Shown here piece by piece: positions 16,945 through 22,061 of a DNA stretch of 22,061 nucleotides. Each line of letters opens with the position of its first letter. Within the stretch, counting starts at the first letter, position 1. Source of the DNA: Methylotenera sp. (lineage in GTDB: Bacteria > Pseudomonadota > Gammaproteobacteria > Burkholderiales > Methylophilaceae); the NCBI GenBank assembly GCA_030693535.1, contig JAUYAL010000014.1, positions 1 through 22,061 of the forward strand. Direction: 5' to 3'. Made by a program: the position numbers and the translations under genes. The notes below the pieces were generated by a model. It was given only the letters and a program-made list of their open reading frames with translations, made no database searches and was not told the origin of the DNA.

Positions 16945-17355
16945 ATGCCATTAGAAGACTGCAGAATCATTGAACTCCCGAAAATCCACGAGCCTCGCGG
17001 TAATTTGTCGTTTGTGGAAAGCAATAACCATATCCCATTTGCAATAGAGCGTGTGTACTATGTATATGACGTACCAGGCGGCTCTGATCGTGGGGGGCAT
17101 GCGCATAAAGGTTTGCATCAGTTGATTATTGCAATGTCTGGCAGCTTTGATATTACCTTGGATGATGGTAAAGATAAGAAAACTTTTCATTTGGCACGGT
17201 CCTACTACGGCTTGTATGTATGCCCAATGATCTGGCGCGAGATGGATAACTTTTCATCAGGCTCGGTGTTGATGGTGTTAGCTTCTAATAAATATAGTGA
17301 AGATGACTATTACCGAAATTATGATGACTTTATGAAAGCCAGATGGGTAAAGTAA
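16945..17355 (+). CDS. fdtA: dTDP-4-keto-6-deoxyglucose 3,4-ketoisomerase (FdtA/QdtA-like)
   Basis: A 136-residue single-domain cupin of the WxcM-like/FdtA family. It isomerises dTDP-4-keto-6-deoxyglucose to the 3-keto sugar, the step before 3-amination. The motif GGSDRGGHAHK (45-55) with H52 and H54, the RVYYVYD strand (36-42) and the C-terminal ASNKYSEDDYYRNYDDF are typical. FdtA and QdtA differ in the C4 configuration of the product (galacto or gluco), which cannot be read from the motif, so the symbol is provisional. Its stop codon directly adjoins the aminotransferase gene. Its substrate requires RmlA and RmlB, not encoded in the window. Confidence 0.87.
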   Translation: MPLEDCRIIELPKIHEPRGNLSFVESNNHIPFAIERVYYVYDVPGGSDRGGHAHKGLHQLIIAMSGSFDITLDDGKDKKTFHLARSYYGLYVCPMIWREMDNFSSGSVLMVLASNKYSEDDYYRNYDDFMKARWVK

Positions 17356-18462
17356 TTGAGTGATATGCGCGTACCATTTTTAGACCTTAAAGCTGCTTAT
17401 AGTGAATTAAGCCGTGAGTTAGATGAAGCTGTACTTAGGGCTAGCCATTCTGGGTGGTACATAGGTGGCCCAGAAGTAGAAAGCTTTGAAGCGGATTTTG
17501 CTGCTTATACAGAAGCTAAGTATTGTGTAGGTGTTGGTAATGGGCTAGACGCATTAACGCTTGCATTGCGTGCTTTAGACGTCGGTGCAGGGGATGAGGT
17601 CATTGTGCCTTCACATACCTTTATTGCTACTTGGCTTGCGGTCAGTGCAGTTGGTGCAAAGCCTGTTCCAGTAGAGCCTGCATCAGGTAGTTATAACATT
17701 GATCTTGCTAGTATCGAACGTTGCATTACATCTAAGACTAAAGCGATTATGCCCGTACATTTATACGGCATGCCTGTAGACATTGAGGCAATTTGTACTT
17801 TAGCAAAAAGACATGGCTTGGCTGTGATTGAAGATGCAGCACAAGCACATGGTGCGATGGTTGGAGGCAAAAAAATTGGCAGCCATGGTGATGTGGTCGC
17901 CTGGAGTTTCTACCCAGGTAAGAACCTCGGTGCATTGGGTGACGGCGGAGCAATTACGACCAATAATGAGACAATTGCCTCTAGGGTGCGCGAATTAGGT
18001 AATTATGGGTCGTCTGTTAAATACTTCAATGAAGAGCGCGGCGTTAATAGCCGATTAGACCCAATTCAAGCGGCAGCACTCTCAGTAAAGCTTAAGTATC
18101 TTGATGATTGGAATAAACGTCGTCAGCATATTGCAACAATTTATAGTCAGGCATTGCGCGGTTTAGGGTTGAGTTTGCCAAACGTACCAACGTGGGCAGA
18201 ACCAGTCTGGCATTTATATGTGGTTGCTACACCTGAGCGTGATGCATTACAGTCACGTTTGGCATCCGCTGGCATACAGACATTGATTCATTATCCAGTA
18301 CCTCCACATTTGCAAAAGGCATATCAGGCACTAGCGCTTAAAGCTGGGACTCTGCCAGTTGCAGAGCGCTTAGCAAAAGAAGTCTTGAGTTTACCGATAG
18401 GTCCACATTTAAGTGCGGGTGATGTTGATTACGTGGTTTCCGTATTAACAGCGGTTGCTTAG
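17356..18462 (+). CDS. fdtB: DegT/DnrJ/EryC1 PLP-dependent sugar 3-aminotransferase (FdtB/QdtB-like)
   Basis: A full-length (368-residue) sugar aminotransferase with fold type I features: the PLP lysine K189 in SFYPGKNLGALGDGG, D160 and Q163 in VIEDAAQAHG, GVGNGLDALTLAL (59-71) and the C-terminal HYPVPPH loop typical of FdtB/QdtB. It aminates the dTDP-3-keto-6-deoxyhexose made by the preceding ketoisomerase, with glutamate as usual donor; the acetyltransferase at 8058 would finish Fuc3NAc or Qui3NAc. TTG 17356 directly follows the fdtA stop, but ATG 17365 (MRVPFLDLK) is the more natural start and would remove only three residues. Pathway assignment rests on the neighbour; the exact amino sugar is open. 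Confidence 0.87.
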   Translation: MSDMRVPFLDLKAAYSELSRELDEAVLRASHSGWYIGGPEVESFEADFAAYTEAKYCVGVGNGLDALTLALRALDVGAGDEVIVPSHTFIATWLAVSAVGAKPVPVEPASGSYNIDLASIERCITSKTKAIMPVHLYGMPVDIEAICTLAKRHGLAVIEDAAQAHGAMVGGKKIGSHGDVVAWSFYPGKNLGALGDGGAITTNNETIASRVRELGNYGSSVKYFNEERGVNSRLDPIQAAALSVKLKYLDDWNKRRQHIATIYSQALRGLGLSLPNVPTWAEPVWHLYVVATPERDALQSRLASAGIQTLIHYPVPPHLQKAYQALALKAGTLPVAERLAKEVLSLPIGPHLSAGDVDYVVSVLTAVA

Positions 18463-18531
18463 GTAATCATCCAATCATCATATTAACAAGCTAAATTTAT
18501 ATAGATGTAATTTTAAAAAGAGGGTCTTGGA

Positions 18532-19560
18532 ATGAAAACTTTTTTACATGTGGGCTGTGGTCCTCTTTATATTGACCCAGTGACTAAGCAACCAAGCCGC
18601 CCGCAGGGGTTTGATATTAGTAGTTGGAACGAGTTGCGATTAGACATTAACCCCGCTGTCAATCCTGACGTGGTTGGAACCATGACTGATATGTCTGCGG
18701 TTCCTTCTGGTAGCGTAGATGCAATCTTTTCATCTCACAATATTGAACACCTTTACCCGCATGAGGTGCCAATTGCACTGGCAGAGTTTAAGCGCGTACT
18801 CCGTAGCGATGGTTTTGTTGTGATTACTTGCCCAGATTTACAATCAGTTTGCGCATTAGTTGCACAGGGTAAATTAACCGAACCAGCATACATTTCTCCA
18901 GCTGGGCCAATTGCGCCGTTAGATATTTTGTACGGTCACCGCCCTCCGATGAGCCAAGGTAACCTTTACATGTCGCATCGTTGTGGTTTTACATTAAACG
19001 TATTGTTAGGTACTTTAGAGTCAGCTGGTTTTTCAAAAGTAGTAGGAAACTGCAGGCCAAATTATTTTGATTTATGGGCGTTGGCTTGTGTATCAAATGT
19101 GGGTAATGAGCAGTTGTTAAACCTAGCAAGGCAACATTTGCCAGAACAGCCTTTTGATTTAACCCAAACTAACCCAGCCGCACAGGATATGCAGCAGGCT
19201 ATCCAAGATGTATTGGTGCTTGCTCAGAGTAGTCAACGAGATGGTAATTTAGATGAAGCTCAGCGCTTATTCCTTGAAATATTAAATATTGAGCCACGAC
19301 ATGCAGAAGCTAATTATGGTTTAGGCCTAATTGAAGCTAGCCAAAAAAGTGCGGCGGATGCATTGCCCCGCCTTGAGGCCGCGGTTGAGTCTAATCCAGC
19401 AGTTGAACAATATTGGGTAACTTATATAGATGCGTTGATGATGTCTGGTATCACACACTCAATCGCTGATGTATTGGCGCTGGGTCAACAGCATGGGCTA
19501 AAACCAGAAACCGCACAGGCATTAGCTGATGAACTTGCTGAATTGTTGAAATCTAAGTAA
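18532..19560 (+). CDS. SAM-dependent methyltransferase fused to a TPR module
   Basis: Residues 1-195 form a class I methyltransferase domain: motif I HVGCGP (6-11), acidic LRLDIN (36-40) and the SSHNIEHLYPHEVP stretch (67-80), with FKRVLRSDGFVVITCPD after it. Residues 222-338 are the shared TPR module. A strong ribosome binding site AGAGGG (18519-18524) lies 7 bases before ATG 18532. The acceptor is unknown: a sugar hydroxyl or amino group of the flagellin glycan, or the phosphoramidate oxygen, since the C. jejuni pathway also uses methyltransferases. It lies 69 bases after the aminotransferase and 40 bases before the second GT41 gene, probably in one transcript. Cytosolic; no export signal. 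Confidence 0.82.
   Translation: MKTFLHVGCGPLYIDPVTKQPSRPQGFDISSWNELRLDINPAVNPDVVGTMTDMSAVPSGSVDAIFSSHNIEHLYPHEVPIALAEFKRVLRSDGFVVITCPDLQSVCALVAQGKLTEPAYISPAGPIAPLDILYGHRPPMSQGNLYMSHRCGFTLNVLLGTLESAGFSKVVGNCRPNYFDLWALACVSNVGNEQLLNLARQHLPEQPFDLTQTNPAAQDMQQAIQDVLVLAQSSQRDGNLDEAQRLFLEILNIEPRHAEANYGLGLIEASQKSAADALPRLEAAVESNPAVEQYWVTYIDALMMSGITHSIADVLALGQQHGLKPETAQALADELAELLKSK
19195..19557 (+). other. Shared TPR module, copy 3 (methyltransferase C-terminus)
   Basis: Residues 222-338: LFLEILNIEPRHAEANYGLG, EQYWVTYIDALMMSG, LALGQQHGL and ETAQALADEL. Here the module is a C-terminal tail on an otherwise ordinary methyltransferase. Confidence 0.75.
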
Positions 19561-19600
19561 TTGTGATGTATGTAGTGCCTGATCGATATAGCGCATTGAT

Positions 19601-21691
19601 ATGATTCAAGATAATCAGGACATTGCTCGTACACTTGAACAAGCGGTCAGTTTATATCGATCAGGTGACTTGCTAACTGCTGAAGATAGGTTGCGATCTA
19701 TATTAGCGGTAGACGCGCATCAGCCTCAGGCAAATTACTATTTAGGGTCGCTGTTGTTAGAAAGTCTACGCACCTTAGATAGCTTGCCTTATTTTAATGC
19801 AGCACTAGAGTCCGACCCTCAACAAGCGGAATATTGGCTGAGTTACATAGGCGCATTGATAGATGCTGCTCACTATGAAGATGCTAAGCTTGTACTTTCA
19901 TATGGACGTGATGCTGGCCTCAGTGGTGAGCCCGTTGAGCATTTAGAGCAGCTAATTGTGAAGCGGCAATCTGAGCAGTTATTGCTTAGTTCTAAAGGTG
20001 CGCATGTACCAGAAGCGCATATACAAGAAAAGCTGATTCAGTTATTTCTAAATAGGCGGTACCAAGCAGTCGAAATTGCATTGCACAAATTACTTGAGCA
20101 ATATCCGAGCTGGCTTGATGGTTGGAAAATCATGAGTGATACATTGCTTGTGCAAAAGAAAGACGCTCGAGTCGCTGCGCGTAAAGCGTTAGCCTTAAAT
20201 GCAGACGATGCCAAAGAACAGTGCTATTACGGCTTAGTCTTAAAGGGGCAGGGTGATTTAGCAAACGCTGCCGATGCTTTTAGGGATGCCATCAAGCTTC
20301 AGCCAGACTACGCTGCTGCCTATAATAATTTAGGGATTGTCTCTAAAGATATGGGTGACATTGCCACTGCGGTAGGCTATTACCGACAAGCACTTGATAT
20401 CAATCCTGGTTACGCAAGCTGTTACAGCAATTTATTGTTCTGTCTTTCACATGCTGATGTTGTAAGTACAGAAGATTTATTTGCGGAACATCGCAGGTTT
20501 GGCTACCAGTATGAGGCTGTATATAAATCAGCATGGCCAAAACATTCACACAAAAGTAATTCAGCTAAGAATTTAAATGTTGGCTTTGTTTCTGCTGATT
20601 TTAGAGAGCACTCTTTAGTCAACTTTTTTGAGCCAGTGCTTGAGCATCTATCACTTGTCGCTGATGTATCACTGCATGCTTATTCAACTAGCGCAATTGA
20701 AGATCATGTCACGCAGCGCCTTAAACCTAAATTTAAGCATTGGCTTAAAGTGGATGAATTAACAGATGTCGCTTTGGCTGAAAAGATTAGAGAAGATAAG
20801 GTTGATATCCTCGTTGATTTAGATGGGCACACTGCGGGTAATCGGTTAATCAGCTTTGCAATGAAGCCTGCACCAATACAATTGAGCTGGCTAGGGTATC
20901 TGGCTACTACTGGCTTAAGTGCAATGGATTATTATCTAGCGGATGCACATCTTTTACCGCCCAATCAGTTTGATGGACAGTTTATGGAAAAAATTGTGCA
21001 GTTACCTGCCAATGCACCATTTGTACCGTCAGATTTATCGCCAGAAGTGAATGAGTTGCCAGCACTTAACAATGGGTTTATTACGTTTGGATGTTTTAAT
21101 CGAGTAGAAAAAATCACACCTAGCGTTATTAGTCTATGGTCAAAACTGCTTAATAAAATTCCTAACTCAAAACTACTATTAGGATCAATGCCGCAAGATG
21201 GTAGTTATGATGCAATCATCAAAGCCTTTGCTGACCGTACAATTAGTGTAGATCGGCTGATTATTTACCATCGCAATACAATGGCAGATTATTTAAGGTT
21301 ACATCATCAGGTTGATATTTGTTTAGATACATTTCCATCTAATGGGGTGACGACCACATGTCACGCAGCATGGATGGGGGTGCCAACTTTGTGTGTGGAG
21401 GGTAATAGCCTGATGAGCCGTGGTGCAATGGCTATTATGTTGCATTTGAATTTATCAGACTTTGTAGTGCAATCTCATGAGGGTTTTGTGAGTCAGGGCG
21501 TTTACTGGTCGGAGCATTTGCAGCATTTATCTGAAGTTAGATCCAATTTACGCAAACAATTTAAGATATCTGCGCTCAATCAAGCTAGCATAATAAGTCA
21601 ACATTTAGTGCTCGCATTTCGTCAAATGTGGGAACGTTGGTGCAAAAATCAACCAGCAACTTCATTCAAAACCAGCGCAATTGATTCATAG
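19601..21691 (+). CDS. TPR-GT41 protein O-glycosyltransferase (OGT/SPINDLY-like)
   Basis: The 696-residue protein starts with the shared TPR module (about 5-125), then further TPRs (about 140-285; YNNLGIVSKDMGDIATAVGYY is the clearest), then a GT41 catalytic domain (325-680). Key motifs are SADFREHSLVNFF (331-343, candidate catalytic His at 337), DLDGHTAGNRL (406-416), PAPIQLSWLGYLATTGL, FNRVEKITP with K504, and DICLDTFPSNGVTTTCHAAWMG (572-593). GT41 enzymes transfer a sugar from a nucleotide donor to Ser/Thr. Lying directly upstream of a flagellin gene, flagellin is the likely acceptor. It is smaller than and clearly different in sequence from the GT41 domain in the giant protein, so two protein O-glycosyltransferases of possibly different specificity exist here. 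ATG 19601 has no obvious ribosome binding site. Confidence 0.9.
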   Translation: MIQDNQDIARTLEQAVSLYRSGDLLTAEDRLRSILAVDAHQPQANYYLGSLLLESLRTLDSLPYFNAALESDPQQAEYWLSYIGALIDAAHYEDAKLVLSYGRDAGLSGEPVEHLEQLIVKRQSEQLLLSSKGAHVPEAHIQEKLIQLFLNRRYQAVEIALHKLLEQYPSWLDGWKIMSDTLLVQKKDARVAARKALALNADDAKEQCYYGLVLKGQGDLANAADAFRDAIKLQPDYAAAYNNLGIVSKDMGDIATAVGYYRQALDINPGYASCYSNLLFCLSHADVVSTEDLFAEHRRFGYQYEAVYKSAWPKHSHKSNSAKNLNVGFVSADFREHSLVNFFEPVLEHLSLVADVSLHAYSTSAIEDHVTQRLKPKFKHWLKVDELTDVALAEKIREDKVDILVDLDGHTAGNRLISFAMKPAPIQLSWLGYLATTGLSAMDYYLADAHLLPPNQFDGQFMEKIVQLPANAPFVPSDLSPEVNELPALNNGFITFGCFNRVEKITPSVISLWSKLLNKIPNSKLLLGSMPQDGSYDAIIKAFADRTISVDRLIIYHRNTMADYLRLHHQVDICLDTFPSNGVTTTCHAAWMGVPTLCVEGNSLMSRGAMAIMLHLNLSDFVVQSHEGFVSQGVYWSEHLQHLSEVRSNLRKQFKISALNQASIISQHLVLAFRQMWERWCKNQPATSFKTSAIDS
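19613..19975 (+). other. Shared TPR module, copy 4 (diverged; N-terminus of the second GT41)
   Basis: Residues about 5-125: LRSILAVDAHQPQANYYLG, EYWLSYIGALIDA, LSYGRDAGL. The least similar copy but with the same order and spacing of conserved residues. Confidence 0.6.
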
Positions 21692-21802
21692 ACTGCAGTG
21701 ATTCGCTACATTAAATTTTTACTTAATCTAATTTAATCAAAGGGTTAAATTTTATTGAGTGTCAACTTTTCATTAAATAACGTAGTTCTTAAAAAAATCT
21801 CC

Positions 21803-21829
21803 TAAAGATTTGTCTGATCTAACCGATAT
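21803..21829 (+). promoter_or_regulatory. Distal sigma-28 (FliA) promoter of the flagellin gene
   Basis: TAAAGATT, 11 bases, ACCGATAT: against the consensus TAAAGTTT-N11-GCCGATAA this matches 7 of 8 and 6 of 8 positions with the exact spacing. It is about 210 bases before the fliC start. Confidence 0.65.
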
Positions 21830-21919
21830 CCTAAACATCAGGATTGCTTAATTGATAGGTGAACAAGAAAGTATTTCGTAGGAAAAAGTCAGAATTTAAA
21901 AAATATTTAAATCTGGACC

Positions 21920-21946
21920 TAAACTTTCTAAAAAACTTACCGATAA
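21920..21946 (+). promoter_or_regulatory. Proximal sigma-28 (FliA) promoter of the flagellin gene
   Basis: TAAACTTT, 11 bases, ACCGATAA: 7 of 8 and 7 of 8 matches to the sigma-28 consensus with ideal spacing. Transcription would begin near 21953, giving a leader of about 85 bases. This is the stronger of the two sites and probably the main flagellin promoter. Confidence 0.82.
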
Positions 21947-22025
21947 CAGAAATAACAGCAGCGCAAATTGAATTGAATATGCAAAGCTAAAGGCAATAAG
22001 ATGTAGTTGTAATTAACTAAATATT

Positions 22026-22031
22026 AGGAGA
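22026..22031 (+). promoter_or_regulatory. Ribosome binding site of fliC
   Basis: AGGAGA six bases before ATG 22038, a strong site suited to a highly expressed structural protein. Confidence 0.85.
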
Positions 22032-22037
22032 ATTATC

Positions 22038-22061
22038 ATGGCTTCAGTTATCAATACAAAC
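22038..22061 (+). CDS. fliC: Flagellin, N-terminal eight codons only (cut by window end)
   Basis: The translation MASVINTN matches the invariant start of flagellins (compare MAQVINTN of Salmonella FliC). Together with the sigma-28 promoters and strong ribosome binding site this is enough to call flagellin despite the short length. It is the expected acceptor of the glycosylation enzymes upstream. Number and type of flagellin genes beyond the edge are unknown. Confidence 0.85.

Larger units (their letters stand above)
21692..22037 (+). other. Flagellin upstream region (346 bases, no gene)
   Basis: AT-rich non-coding sequence between the GT41 gene and fliC. It contains two sigma-28 promoter matches and the flagellin ribosome binding site. 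An AT-only inverted repeat (AATTTAA / TTAAATT around 21739) is too weak to call a terminator. No small ORF with a ribosome binding site is seen. Confidence 0.7.

Noticed and set aside
21739..21761. Terminator after the second GT41 gene
   Set aside because: The inverted repeat is only A and T, 7 bases per arm, without a proper T-run; too weak to support.
1..22061. CRISPR array, tRNA or rRNA genes, transposase genes, attachment sites
   Set aside because: Read for each; no regularly spaced repeats, no cloverleaf-like or rRNA-like stretch, and no transposase or integrase reading frame is present.

Overview
The window looks like an accessory chromosomal region of a moderately AT-rich, flagellated betaproteobacterium. 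Protein flavour, base composition and the intergenic repeat fit a methylotroph of the Methylophilaceae (Methylotenera-like), but that assignment is inference and no marker gene is present. The right edge is the first eight codons of a flagellin gene behind two good sigma-28 promoters, so the roughly 19 kb before it reads as a flagellin glycosylation island.

Left part (1-2727): feoA on the minus strand with a Fur-box-like palindrome upstream, then a divergent two-component system. The soluble PAS histidine kinase is intact. The NarL/LuxR-type response regulator is split by a one-base deletion. A hairpin-containing dispersed repeat lies between kinase and regulator, and a second copy of its right part lies at the window edge downstream of feoA.

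Middle part (2960-16718): a 1679-residue protein carries TPRs, a GT41 (O-GlcNAc-transferase-like) domain, a StrF-like GT-A domain, a further TPR module and a GT-B-like domain. It is followed by a tightly packed operon whose neighbouring genes are 6 bp apart or overlap by 1 to 11 bp. That operon encodes a hexapeptide N-acetyltransferase (FdtC/QdtC-like); a GT61 / TPR / CDP-glycerol-glycerophosphotransferase-like fusion; an APS-kinase-like P-loop kinase; a formyltransferase-fold protein; a PEP-synthase-like L-glutamine kinase; a class I glutamine-amidotransferase-like hydrolase; and a sugar-type nucleotidyltransferase. The last three enzymes plus the kinase are the complete set that makes 3'-phospho-cytidine-5'-diphosphoramidate in Campylobacter jejuni (Cj1415 to Cj1418), the activated donor of the capsule O-methyl phosphoramidate group. 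Finding that set inside a flagellin glycosylation island, next to a candidate CDP-type transferase, is the main discovery here.

Right part (16945-21691): FdtA/QdtA-like 3,4-ketoisomerase and FdtB/QdtB-like PLP aminotransferase, which with the acetyltransferase give a dTDP-3-acetamido-3,6-dideoxyhexose; a SAM methyltransferase fused to a TPR module; and a second GT41 transferase. rmlA and rmlB, needed to feed this pathway, are not in the window.

Model (inference): the GT41 and other transferases build an O-glycan on flagellin containing Fuc3NAc or Qui3NAc, and a phosphoramidate group, possibly methylated, is added from a CDP-linked donor. Four proteins of different chemistry share one roughly 115-residue TPR module, suggesting common docking, perhaps on flagellin or in an enzyme assembly.
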